Part shown: one piece after another, positions 1-7,931 of the stretch
Layout: the number at the start of each line of letters is the position of its first letter
Numbering within the stretch: position 1 is the stretch's first letter
From: Celeribacter ethanolicus
GTDB taxonomy: Bacteria; Pseudomonadota; Alphaproteobacteria; Rhodobacterales; Rhodobacteraceae
DNA length: 64,000 nucleotides
NCBI RefSeq assembly: GCF_001550095.1
Contig: NZ_LRUC01000013.1
Coordinates: 62,001-126,000, forward strand
Direction: 5' to 3'
Translations under genes and position numbers: made by a program
The notes under the pieces: generated by a model
Told to the model about the DNA's origin: nothing
The model's database searches: none
The model's input: the letters and a program-made list of their open reading frames with translations, nothing else

Positions 1-288
1 CCCCGTTGGTGAAATGGCGTCGTGCGAGCCACGCAGGCGTCACATGGGCCCGGATGTGCGCGGATGACCCGTTGCGTGGTGTTTCGCCACGCTAGACCGA
101 GCGCGGGGCGGAGGTAAAGACGCGAGTTTCGGACCATGTCACGCCGGGGCGTTTCTCGGGAGCGCCTCTGGGCCGCGTTTCTGTCGTCCGGGCCGGTGCG
201 ATGCCGATGCGAGGCCTGTGCGATCCTTGCGGAATGACGTTGCGGAAGTCGTGCAGCCTCTCTCCCGCGCCGTGAAGCCTGCCTTGAT

Positions 289-305
289 CCGTGTCATTGA
301 CACGG
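289..305. promoter_or_regulatory. Perfect inverted repeat upstream of agl operon
   Basis: CCGTGTCA-T-TGACACGG is an 8-bp-arm perfect palindrome. It contains TTGACA (297-302), which could act as a -35 element, although no good -10 follows at the usual spacing. It may be an operator overlapping the agl promoter or the end of an upstream unit. The structure is seen; its role is inferred. Confidence 0.4.
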
Positions 306-332
306 GGGCGGGCTTGCGACAGGGTGTGGGCG

Positions 333-346
333 TCAAAGCGCTTTGA
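333..346. promoter_or_regulatory. LacI-family operator, probable AglR site
   Basis: TCAAAGCGCTTTGA is a perfect 14-bp palindrome with the central CG typical of LacI/GalR-family operators. It lies 85 bases before the aglE start. Agl operons are typically controlled by the LacI-type repressor AglR, which is the most likely ligand; the regulator itself is not in this window. Confidence 0.65.
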
Positions 347-375
347 TCCTGTGGGAAGTGATTGATTTTCGGACT

Positions 376-387
376 GGTAGCGCTAAG
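376..387. promoter_or_regulatory. Second LacI-type half-conserved operator
   Basis: GGTAGCGCTAAG contains the palindrome TAGCGCTA (378-385), again with a central CG as in LacI-family sites. It is centred about 42 bp downstream of the better palindrome at 333-346. Two sites on nearly the same helix face would suit cooperative binding or looping by a tetrameric repressor. The function is inferred. Confidence 0.4.
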
Positions 388-430
388 ATTTCCTCACCCG
401 TGTCCGGGTCTGAAAACTGGGAGGTTTTAC

Positions 431-1711
431 ATGAAAAAGACACTTATGACCGGCGCTGCGACGCTCGCCCTGACGACAGTCGGCTTGGCTGGAGGCGCGC
501 AGGCACAGGATCTGACCATTGCCGGTCCGTGGATCGGCGCCGACCAGGAGATGGTCGAGAAGGTTCTGGAGCTTTTCGAAGAACAGAGCGGTCTCGATGT
601 CGCCTATGTCGGCTCCGACAGTTTTGAACAGCAGATCGTGATCGACGCCGAAGCGGGCTCCGCGCCGAACATCGCCGTCTTTCCGCAGCCGGGTCTGGCC
701 TCCGACATGGCGAAGCGCGGCTTCCTGACGCCGCTGGGCGCCGACGTGGAAAACTGGGTGCGCGACAATTACGCTGCCGGTCAGTCCTGGGTCGATCTCG
801 GCACGTCTGTGGGGCCCGACGGAAACCCGGCGCTTTACGGCTTCTTCTACAAGGTCGATCTGAAATCCCTCGTCTGGTACGTGCCGGAAAACTTCGAGGA
901 TGCGGGTTATGAGGTCCCGACCTCGATGGAAGAACTGAAAGCGCTCACCGAACAGATCGTTGCCGATGGCGAGACGCCCTGGTGTATCGGTCTGGGGTCC
1001 GGGGCCGCGACCGGCTGGCCGGCAACCGACTGGGTCGAGGACATGATGCTGCGCACGCAGCCGCCCGAAGTCTATGACGGCTGGGTCGACAACAGCGTGA
1101 AATTCGACGACCCGCGCGTGGTCGCTGCGATCGAGGAATTCGGCTGGTTCGCCCGCAACGACGCCTTCGTCTCCGGTGGGGCTTCCGCGGTGGCCTCGAC
1201 CGACTTCCGCGACAGCCCGAAAGGTCTCTTCACCTCGCCGCCGCAATGCTACCTGCACCGTATGGCGTCGTTCATCCCGGCCTATTTCCCGGAAGGCACC
1301 GTCGAGGGGGAAGATGTCGATTTCTTCTACTTCCCGTCCTATGCGGAAAAAGATCTCGGCAATCCGGTCTTGGGCGCGGGCACGCTCTGGGCGATCACCA
1401 ACGACAGCCCGGCGGCGCATCAGTTTATCGAATTCCTCGAAACGCCTGAGGCGCATGAGGTCTGGATGTCGCAAAAAGGCTTCCTGACCCCGCATAAAGG
1501 CGTCGATGCGTCGAAATTCGGCGATCCGGCGACGGCTGCGATGAACGAGATCCTGCTCGGCGCGACCACCTTCCGCTTCGACGGCTCCGACCTGATGCCG
1601 GGCGGCGTGGGTGCAGGCTCCTTCTGGACCGGAATGGTCGATTACGCCGGTGGTAAATCCGCCGAGGATGTTGCCAAGTCGATCCAGGCCTCCTGGGATG
1701 CGCTGAAATAA
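431..1711 (+). CDS. aglE: Alpha-glucoside ABC transporter substrate-binding protein
   Basis: Periplasmic solute-binding protein (426 aa) that captures alpha-glucosides such as maltose, sucrose and trehalose for the AglFGK importer. The start MKKTLMTG is preceded by GGGAGG at 419-424, whereas an upstream in-frame TTG would spoil the signal peptide. Residues 1-25 are a classical Sec signal ending in an alanine-rich cleavage site (GGAQAQ). The rest is a family-1 solute-binding fold rich in Trp/Tyr and contains the AglE-like stretch ATGWPATDW. It is the first gene of aglEFGAK. A stem-loop follows it, consistent with higher expression of the binding protein than of the permeases. The LacI-type operators upstream suggest repression without substrate. 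The family call is firm; exact sugar specificity is inferred from the neighbouring alpha-glucosidase. Confidence 0.93.
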   Translation: MKKTLMTGAATLALTTVGLAGGAQAQDLTIAGPWIGADQEMVEKVLELFEEQSGLDVAYVGSDSFEQQIVIDAEAGSAPNIAVFPQPGLASDMAKRGFLTPLGADVENWVRDNYAAGQSWVDLGTSVGPDGNPALYGFFYKVDLKSLVWYVPENFEDAGYEVPTSMEELKALTEQIVADGETPWCIGLGSGAATGWPATDWVEDMMLRTQPPEVYDGWVDNSVKFDDPRVVAAIEEFGWFARNDAFVSGGASAVASTDFRDSPKGLFTSPPQCYLHRMASFIPAYFPEGTVEGEDVDFFYFPSYAEKDLGNPVLGAGTLWAITNDSPAAHQFIEFLETPEAHEVWMSQKGFLTPHKGVDASKFGDPATAAMNEILLGATTFRFDGSDLMPGGVGAGSFWTGMVDYAGGKSAEDVAKSIQASWDALK

Positions 1712-1736
1712 TCGGTGTCTAAGCCCAACAGGCTCT

Positions 1737-1755
1737 CCGGCCCTTCGGGGGCCGG
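1737..1755 (+). promoter_or_regulatory. Stem-loop between aglE and aglF
   Basis: CCGGCCC-TTCGG-GGGCCGG forms a 7-bp perfect GC stem with a UUCG-type loop and no following U-run. Such structures after a binding-protein gene commonly protect the upstream mRNA from 3' decay or cause partial termination, which would raise AglE relative to the permeases. The structure is seen; its effect is inferred. Confidence 0.55.
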
Positions 1756-1871
1756 GGACTTTCACGTCCGCGTCGCTTAAGATGGCCCCCGGTTCGGGGA
1801 GAAACGATCAGGCGGGGAGGGCGGGTCCGGTCAGGAGACCGCGGCGCGACAGATCGAAGGGGAGAGAGACA

Positions 1872-2873
1872 ATGCATCCGGCTTTTCAGGGTCTTCTGAC
1901 CATCGCCATCGGCGTCGGCGCCTGTATCGGCTATTTCTATTTTTCCAACATCATTCTCGACAAGGTGATCTTCCCGGCCCGTGGTCCGCATGCCGGGCGC
2001 AACATCAACCGGGCGAATCTTGTTCGTCCGTGGCTGTTCCTGCTGCCGGGGCTGTTGGCACTTGGGCTTTACCTGGCCTATCCGGTGGTCGAGACGCTCA
2101 GGCTGTCTCTCACGGATCGCGATCTCGGCGGCGCTTATGTCGGGCTCGAGAATTACCGCAAGATGTCGAACGACCCGAAATTCTGGGAGGCGATGCGCAA
2201 CAATGCCTTCTGGCTTCTGGTCGTTCCGGCGATGTCCACCGGTTTCGGGCTTCTGGTGGCGCAGCTCACCGACCGCATCCGCTGGGGCTCCATCGCCAAG
2301 TCCTTGATCTTCATGCCGATGGCGATTTCCTTTGTTGGCGCGGCGGTGATCTGGAAACTCGTGTACGACGCCCGGCCTCTGGGCACGGAACAGATCGGCA
2401 TCCTGAACGCGATCTACCTTGGCCTCGGGGGGGCGGAGCCGATCAACTGGCTGACCCTGCCGTTCTGGAACAACTTTTTCCTTATGGTGGTGCTGATCTG
2501 GATACAGACCGGGTTCGCCATGGTGATCCTCTCGGCAGCGCTCAGAGGCGTGCCGGAGGAAACCATCGAGGCGGCCATCGTCGACGGCGCCAACCCGTTC
2601 CAGATCTTCTTCCGCATCAAGGTGCCGCAGATCATGGGCACCATCGTCGTGGTCTGGACCACGATCACCATCACCGTGCTGAAAATCTTCGACATCGTCT
2701 TCGCCATGACCAACGGGCAATGGGAGACGCAGGTTTTGGCCAATTACATGTACGACCAACTCTTCCGCGCCCGTGACTGGGGCGTTGGCTCGGCGGCGGC
2801 CATGGTGATCATGCTCTTGGTGACGCCGATCCTGGTCTGGAACGTCTACAACGCACGCAAAGAGATGAAGTGA
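1872..2873 (+). CDS. aglF: Alpha-glucoside ABC transporter permease AglF
   Basis: Inner-membrane permease (333 aa) of the alpha-glucoside importer, MalF-like. The start MHPAFQGLL is chosen because GGGGAGAGAG lies just before it; the frame extends upstream to 1782 but that extension is low-complexity and Arg-rich. An N-terminal hydrophobic segment (residues about 4-30) precedes the usual six-helix binding-protein-dependent permease core. The EAA loop that docks on the ATPase is at about 232-251 (EAAIVDGANPFQ). It lies 160 bases after aglE, beyond the stem-loop, and 10 bases before aglG. It pairs with AglG in the membrane. Confidence 0.93.
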   Translation: MHPAFQGLLTIAIGVGACIGYFYFSNIILDKVIFPARGPHAGRNINRANLVRPWLFLLPGLLALGLYLAYPVVETLRLSLTDRDLGGAYVGLENYRKMSNDPKFWEAMRNNAFWLLVVPAMSTGFGLLVAQLTDRIRWGSIAKSLIFMPMAISFVGAAVIWKLVYDARPLGTEQIGILNAIYLGLGGAEPINWLTLPFWNNFFLMVVLIWIQTGFAMVILSAALRGVPEETIEAAIVDGANPFQIFFRIKVPQIMGTIVVVWTTITITVLKIFDIVFAMTNGQWETQVLANYMYDQLFRARDWGVGSAAAMVIMLLVTPILVWNVYNARKEMK

Positions 2874-2883
2874 GGGCAGGACC

Positions 2884-4146
2884 ATGGACAATATTGCCGG
2901 CAAGAAACCCGCGCTGATCTGGGCCACCCATCTCTCGGTCGCTCTGCTCGTCTTCCTCTGGCTGTTCCCGACGGTCGGGCTGTTCGTTTCGTCCTTCCGC
3001 ACGGCCGATCAGATCTCCGGTTCCGGCTGGTGGAAGGCGCTGTTCCCGCAGGTGCAGAACACGATGATCCGCACCGCGGCACCCGAGACGCAGCAACAGA
3101 TCGACGGCAAATATGTCATCGCGGGCAATCTCTTCGCGGAAGAGGGCGACAAGCCCGGCACGATTTCGGTCTGGGGCACGTCTTCACGCGCCATCGACGC
3201 CTACAAGGCCGGGGAGACCGCCGATCTGGGCGAAGACGGTCTGCTGACAGTCGAGGAAAACGGCGATTACCGGCTGGTCGGGGAGACGCAATATTCCGGC
3301 TCGCGCGGTGAGCGGGTGTTCCTCACCGCCAGGACACCGCCCAGCTTCACGCTGGAGAACTACCGCACCGTGCTGTTCTCCGGCAAGGCCACGGACAAGA
3401 TGGGCAAGGCCTTCATCAACACCTTTACCGTGACGATCCCGGCGACTGTCATTCCGATCCTGATCGCGGCTTTCGCGGCCTATGCTTTGGCGTGGATGGA
3501 TTTCCGGGGCCGCGCATTTCTGATTGCGGTGATCGTCGGGCTTCTCGTGGTGCCGCTGCAACTGGCGCTCATTCCGCTTCTGTCCTTCCATGGCGCGGTG
3601 GTCGAATGGTTCGTAGACCTGATGGGCACACCTGATCCGGCCAATGCGCGCCGCTTCCTGACGGTTGGCTCTCTGGGTCAGATGCTGGGCTTTGCGCCGG
3701 GCGATACGATCAATTCCAAGGGTTATCTGGGCGTCTGGGCGGCGCATACCGGGTTCGGTCTGCCGCTTGCGATCTATCTTTTGCGCAATTACATGGTCGG
3801 CCTTCCGAAGGACATCATCGAAAACGCCCGCGTCGACGGCGCGACGGATTTCCAGATTTTCACGAAAATCATCCTGCCGCTTTCCTTCCCGGCGCTCGCC
3901 TCCTTCGCGATCTTCCAGTTCCTCTGGACTTGGAACGACCTTCTTGTGGCGCTGGTTTTCCTGATCGACAGTTCGGGCGAGACCACCGTGATGACGCGCC
4001 AGATCGTCGAGCTTCTGGGCACCCGGGGCGGCAACTGGGAAATCCTCGCGACCGCAGCCTTCGTGTCGATCTCCGTGCCGCTGGCCGTCTTCTTCTTCAT
4101 GCAGAAATACCTCGTGCGCGGCCTTCTGGCCGGGTCCGTCAAGTGA
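2884..4146 (+). CDS. aglG: Alpha-glucoside ABC transporter permease AglG
   Basis: Second inner-membrane permease (420 aa), MalG-like, pairing with AglF. After the first membrane helix (residues about 15-40) comes an unusually long hydrophilic stretch (about 45-160) before the remaining helices. This is probably a periplasmic domain contacting AglE, comparable in position to the MalF P2 loop. The EAA loop is at about 313-332 (ENARVDGATDFQIF). Ordinary MalG proteins are nearer 280-300 aa, so the insertion explains the extra length and is known in AglG-type proteins. The start overlaps no other gene and follows aglF by 10 bases. Confidence 0.92.
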   Translation: MDNIAGKKPALIWATHLSVALLVFLWLFPTVGLFVSSFRTADQISGSGWWKALFPQVQNTMIRTAAPETQQQIDGKYVIAGNLFAEEGDKPGTISVWGTSSRAIDAYKAGETADLGEDGLLTVEENGDYRLVGETQYSGSRGERVFLTARTPPSFTLENYRTVLFSGKATDKMGKAFINTFTVTIPATVIPILIAAFAAYALAWMDFRGRAFLIAVIVGLLVVPLQLALIPLLSFHGAVVEWFVDLMGTPDPANARRFLTVGSLGQMLGFAPGDTINSKGYLGVWAAHTGFGLPLAIYLLRNYMVGLPKDIIENARVDGATDFQIFTKIILPLSFPALASFAIFQFLWTWNDLLVALVFLIDSSGETTVMTRQIVELLGTRGGNWEILATAAFVSISVPLAVFFFMQKYLVRGLLAGSVK

Positions 4147-4175
4147 CACGCACGACATAACAAAAGAGCAAAATC

Positions 4176-5852
4176 ATGAACGCATCCTCTTCCTCCCCCA
4201 AAGGGTTCACCCGTGATAAGGACTGGTGGCGCGGCGCCGTCATCTATCAGATCTACCCGCGCTCGTTTCAGGACAGCAACGGCGACGGGGTCGGCGATCT
4301 TTTGGGCATCGTGAGCCGTCTGCCCTACATCGCCTCGCTCGGTGTCGATGCGATCTGGATTTCGCCTTTCTTCACCTCGCCGATGAAGGATTTCGGCTAC
4401 GATGTGTCGGACTATTGCGATGTCGATCCGATGTTCGGCACTTTGGCCGATTTCGACGCGGTGATCGACACGGCACACAGCCTCGGGGTCAAGGTGATGA
4501 TCGACCTCGTGCTGTCGCACACCTCGGATCAACATCCGTGGTTCGCGGAAAGCCGGTCGTCGAAGGACAATGCCAAATCGAACTGGTATGTCTGGGCCGA
4601 TGCCAAACCCGACGGCACGCCGCCGAACAACTGGCTGTCGATCTTCGGCGGCTCCGGTTGGCAATGGGACGCCGGGCGGATGCAGTATTACCTGCACAAT
4701 TTCCTCGTCGAGCAACCCGATCTGAATTTCCACGAACCGGAGGTGCAGGAGGCGCTTCTCGATGTGGCGCGGTTTTGGCTGCAACGTGGCGTCGACGGGT
4801 TCCGTCTTGATACCATCAACTTCTACACCCATGATGCGGAGTTGCGCGACAACCCGCCGTTGCCCGCCGCAGAGCGTCAGGCCAAAACCGCCCCGGCGGT
4901 CAACCCCTACACGTGGCAAAATCACATCTACGACAAATCCCGACCGGAAAACCTTGAGTTCCTGCGCAAGCTGCGAGCGGTGATGGAGCCGTTCAACGCG
5001 GCTGCGGTGGGCGAAGTCGGAGACGATCAGCGTGGCCTCGAAATCCTCGGCGAATACACCCGTGGCGATGACCTCATGCATATGTGCTACGCCTTCGAGC
5101 TGTTGTCCGGCGACACGCCGACGCCCGGCTATGTCAAGGAGGTGATGGACAAGGTGGCCGAGGTGGCTTCCGACGGCTGGGCCTGCTGGGCCTATTCCAA
5201 CCACGACGTGGTGCGGCACATGTCGCGGTGGCATCTCGACCCGATGGGGGCGCGTGCTTTTACCACGCTGATGATGTGCCTGCGCGGCTCGACCTGTATC
5301 TATGAGGGCGAGGAGCTTGGCCTCACCGAGGCGGATGTTGCGTTCGAGGATCTGCAAGACCCTTATGGCATCCGCTTCTGGCCGGAGTTCAAAGGCCGCG
5401 ACGGGTGTCGCACGCCGATGGTCTGGGATCAGACCCAGCATCACGGCGGCTTCTCCGAGGCGCCGCGCACCTGGTTGCCGGTCAGCCCCGATCACCTGTC
5501 GCTGTCCGTGGCGCAGTCCGAATACGACCCGGGCTCGATCCTGCATCACTACCGTCGCGCGATTGCCTTCCGTCACGCCCATCCGGCGCTCAAAAGTGGC
5601 GAGATGGTCGACATGAAGGTGCAGGGTGCCTGCCTGACCTTCACCCGCAAGAGTGCGGAGGAAGAGTTGCTCTGCGTTTTCAATCTGTCCGATCAGCCCG
5701 CAACGCTCGACGCGCCCGGGGGGAACTGGCATCATGTCGGCAGCGAATTGAATTCGGCCTCTCCGATGGAAGACGGCAAGCTGCATCTGGGGCCGTGGCA
5801 ACCGGCGCTGATGCTGCGTGAGACATCGGGACAAGACCCGGAACAGGAATAA
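4176..5852 (+). CDS. aglA: Alpha-glucosidase (GH13)
   Basis: Cytoplasmic GH13 alpha-glucosidase (558 aa) that splits imported alpha-glucosides to glucose. The TIM-barrel opens with WWRGAVIYQIYPRSF near residue 17. The catalytic triad is readable: nucleophile D212 in GFRLDT, acid/base E280 in AVGEVGDD, and transition-state stabiliser D344 in SNHDV. It has no signal peptide, as expected for an enzyme working behind an importer. It is fourth in aglEFGAK, 29 bases after aglG and 20 before aglK. The upstream purine tract (AAGAG) is a weak ribosome site. Oligo-1,6-glucosidase or sucrose hydrolase specificity is also possible; the operon supports broad alpha-glucoside use. Confidence 0.93.
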   Translation: MNASSSSPKGFTRDKDWWRGAVIYQIYPRSFQDSNGDGVGDLLGIVSRLPYIASLGVDAIWISPFFTSPMKDFGYDVSDYCDVDPMFGTLADFDAVIDTAHSLGVKVMIDLVLSHTSDQHPWFAESRSSKDNAKSNWYVWADAKPDGTPPNNWLSIFGGSGWQWDAGRMQYYLHNFLVEQPDLNFHEPEVQEALLDVARFWLQRGVDGFRLDTINFYTHDAELRDNPPLPAAERQAKTAPAVNPYTWQNHIYDKSRPENLEFLRKLRAVMEPFNAAAVGEVGDDQRGLEILGEYTRGDDLMHMCYAFELLSGDTPTPGYVKEVMDKVAEVASDGWACWAYSNHDVVRHMSRWHLDPMGARAFTTLMMCLRGSTCIYEGEELGLTEADVAFEDLQDPYGIRFWPEFKGRDGCRTPMVWDQTQHHGGFSEAPRTWLPVSPDHLSLSVAQSEYDPGSILHHYRRAIAFRHAHPALKSGEMVDMKVQGACLTFTRKSAEEELLCVFNLSDQPATLDAPGGNWHHVGSELNSASPMEDGKLHLGPWQPALMLRETSGQDPEQE

Positions 5853-5872
5853 GAGCGCGAGGGGAGAGAGTT

Positions 5873-6964
5873 ATGGCCGATCTGAAACTGGAACATGTCT
5901 CGAAGGTCTACGGCGGTAAGGTCGAAGTCCTCAAGGACATCAATCTCGACATCGCGACCGGGGAATTGATCGTCTTTGTCGGCCCGTCGGGCTGTGGCAA
6001 GTCCACGCTGTTGCGGATGATCGCGGGGCTGGAGAAAATCTCCGGCGGCACGCTCGAGATCGACGGCGTTCTGGTCAACGACGTGCCGCCCGCGCAACGC
6101 GGTATCGCCATGGTCTTCCAGTCCTATGCGCTCTACCCGCATATGACCGTCTACGACAACATGGCCTTCTCCCTCAAACTCGCCAAGAAATCGAAGGCCG
6201 AGATCAAGGAGGCGGTGATGCGCGCCGCCCATATCCTTCAGCTCGAAGACTACCTCGACCGCCTGCCCAAGGCGCTTTCGGGCGGTCAGCGTCAACGCGT
6301 CGCCATCGGTCGGGCCATTGTGCGCGACCCGAAAGTGTACCTGTTCGACGAACCGCTCTCCAACCTCGACGCCGCACTCCGCGTCGCCACCCGGCTTGAG
6401 ATTGCCCAGCTCAAGGAAAGCATGCCCGAGAGCACGATGATCTATGTGACCCACGATCAGGTCGAGGCGATGACCTTGGCCGACCGCATCGTGGTGCTCG
6501 CGAACAAAGGTATCGCCCAGGTCGGTAGCCCGCTCGATCTCTACGAGCGCCCGGACAACGAATTCGTGGCGCAATTCATCGGCTCTCCGGCGATGAACCT
6601 TCTGGCGGGCGAGATCATCGAGACCGGCGCGATGACCCGGGTGAAACTCGACGGCGAGGGCATCGCCACCTCCGCGATCCCGACGGTGGAGGCCGACATG
6701 GGCCGTCGCGTCAACATCGGCGTGCGCCCCGAAGACATGCATTTCGCGGAAGACGAAGCGATCCTCGACGGCGTGGTCGATGTGGTCGAGGCTCTGGGTG
6801 AAGTGACGTTGCTCTATTTCGTCGCCGAGCGTGGCAACGATCCGATCATCGCCAAGCTGCCGGGTATTCACGCGGGGCTCAAGGGCCAGACCGTGAAGCT
6901 GTCCGCGCCCCCGGAAAAGGTGCATCTTTTCGCCGACGGGCTGTCGATGCGGCCGAAAGGGTGA
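5873..6964 (+). CDS. aglK: Alpha-glucoside ABC transporter ATP-binding protein
   Basis: ATPase subunit (363 aa) of the alpha-glucoside importer, MalK/UgpC type. Walker A GPSGCGKST is at residues 37-45, the signature LSGGQRQR at about 137, Walker B YLFDEPLSNLD follows, and the H-loop lies in YVTHDQVEAMTLADR. The C-terminal ~120 residues form the TOBE/regulatory domain of MalK-like subunits. A strong ribosome site GGGGAGAGAG lies directly before the ATG. It is the last gene of the operon and faces the minus-strand NYN gene. Confidence 0.94.
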   Translation: MADLKLEHVSKVYGGKVEVLKDINLDIATGELIVFVGPSGCGKSTLLRMIAGLEKISGGTLEIDGVLVNDVPPAQRGIAMVFQSYALYPHMTVYDNMAFSLKLAKKSKAEIKEAVMRAAHILQLEDYLDRLPKALSGGQRQRVAIGRAIVRDPKVYLFDEPLSNLDAALRVATRLEIAQLKESMPESTMIYVTHDQVEAMTLADRIVVLANKGIAQVGSPLDLYERPDNEFVAQFIGSPAMNLLAGEIIETGAMTRVKLDGEGIATSAIPTVEADMGRRVNIGVRPEDMHFAEDEAILDGVVDVVEALGEVTLLYFVAERGNDPIIAKLPGIHAGLKGQTVKLSAPPEKVHLFADGLSMRPKG

Positions 6965-6966
6965 GA

Positions 6967-6995
6967 GCGACCGCGAAAGGTCGCCGCAAGGCGGC
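6967..6995 (+). terminator. Paired hairpins 3' of aglK
   Basis: Two adjacent inverted repeats follow the aglK stop: GCGACC-gcgaaa-GGTCGC (6967-6984) and GCCGC-AAG-GCGGC (6983-6995). Neither has a U-run, so this is a possible Rho-associated 3' end or mRNA stabiliser rather than a clear intrinsic terminator. Confidence 0.35.
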
Positions 6996-7019
6996 CTGCG
7001 CTAGACCGAGGGAAGCAGA

Positions 7020-7766
7020 TCAGTCGAGCCGCCGCACCATGATCTGGTTGCCCTCGCCGCGTCTGGTTTCGAACAGTTTCAGAGAGGTGATCAATTCGCT
7101 GAGCTTGCGCTTGCCATAGCTGCGGGTATCGAAATCGGGTTGGGCGGCGGTGATATACTGACCGATTTGTCCCAGAGTCACCCATTCATCGTCCGAATTG
7201 ATCGCATCCATGGCCCGGATCACCAGTTTGGTGGGATCCTCAAGCGGCGTTTCTGCGGCGGGGCTGACCTCTGCGACCTCTTCGGGTTTGCGCGGCTTGG
7301 TGACGGGTTTCACCGCCTCCGGCAGGAGGTTCTCGACATAGATGAAACGCTTGCAGGCCTTGACGAATGCACCTGGCGTCTTGCGCATGCCCATGCCGAA
7401 GACATCGAGCCCCTGTTCGCGAATGCGACTGGCGAGCCGGGTGAAATCGCTGTCCGAGGAAATCAGAACGAATCCGTCGAACCGTCCGGAATGCAGAATA
7501 TCCATGGCATCAATCACCAGGGCGATGTCCGAGGCGTTCTTGCCGGTGGTGTTGGCGAATTGCTGATGTGGGACGATTGCCAGAGCCGCCAGTTTTTCCT
7601 TGTTCCAGCCCTGCGGCGCGCTGCCTGCGAAATCGCCGTAAATCCGCCGGATGCTGGCCTCGCCGAGGGTGGCGATTTCCTCGAACATCGCCTCGGCATA
7701 TTTCGCGGAGATGTTGTCGGCGTCGATCAGAACGGCAAGGAGGGGCGGTTTGGTCATATTGGGCAT
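7020..7766 (-). CDS. NYN/PIN-like nuclease domain protein with LOTUS-type C-terminus
   Basis: 248-aa soluble protein. Residues about 8-150 form a NYN domain (PIN-like fold, LabA/MARF1 type). The metal-binding acidic residues are visible: VLIDADNIS (D15, D17), the Asp in NASDIALVID, and SSDSDFTR. The C-terminal part (about 175-248; TLGQIGQYI ... FDTRSYGKRKLSELI) reads like an OST-HTH/LOTUS winged helix, a putative RNA-binding module. NYN proteins are predicted RNases, but the substrate here is unknown. It converges on aglK and is divergent from the next transporter gene. It ends 54 bases from aglK and looks monocistronic. Confidence 0.82.
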   Translation of the reverse strand: MPNMTKPPLLAVLIDADNISAKYAEAMFEEIATLGEASIRRIYGDFAGSAPQGWNKEKLAALAIVPHQQFANTTGKNASDIALVIDAMDILHSGRFDGFVLISSDSDFTRLASRIREQGLDVFGMGMRKTPGAFVKACKRFIYVENLLPEAVKPVTKPRKPEEVAEVSPAAETPLEDPTKLVIRAMDAINSDDEWVTLGQIGQYITAAQPDFDTRSYGKRKLSELITSLKLFETRRGEGNQIMVRRLD

Positions 7767-7931
7767 GGGAAAGTCCTCGGGTGCGCGTTTCTCCAGCCAT
7801 AGAGTATCGTGGCCCCGGGCGCCAGCGCCACCGCGACGTCGCGCCCCACGATGCGCCCCGATGAAATCCTTTCAACGGGCCGGGCAGGGTGATATTCAAC
7901 CTTCGAAATATATGTTTGAAGGCCAGATCCC

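Larger units (their letters stand above)
1..430. other. Intergenic region upstream of aglE
   Basis: I recognise no gene in these 430 bases. A minus-strand frame is open from about 138 to the window edge, but its translation resembles nothing I know. A LacI-type regulator (aglR) often lies next to agl genes, but no LacI helix-turn-helix is visible here, so if present it lies outside the window. The second half holds three palindromic elements listed separately. The aglE ribosome-binding site GGGAGG is at 419-424. Confidence 0.6.

Noticed and set aside
1-138. An open minus-strand frame reaching the left window edge
   Set aside because: Only about 46 codons are visible and they match no family; it could be part of a gene outside the window, but I cannot support that.
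139-336. 65-codon minus-strand frame in the agl upstream region
   Set aside because: Low-complexity Arg/Thr/Ala composition, no start signal, and it overlaps the promoter palindromes.
90-7010. CGCTAGACCGAG at 90-101 and again at 6999-7010, flanking the agl operon
   Set aside because: A 12-base match between two sites in a 64-kb window is expected many times by chance; no inverted or mobile structure joins them.
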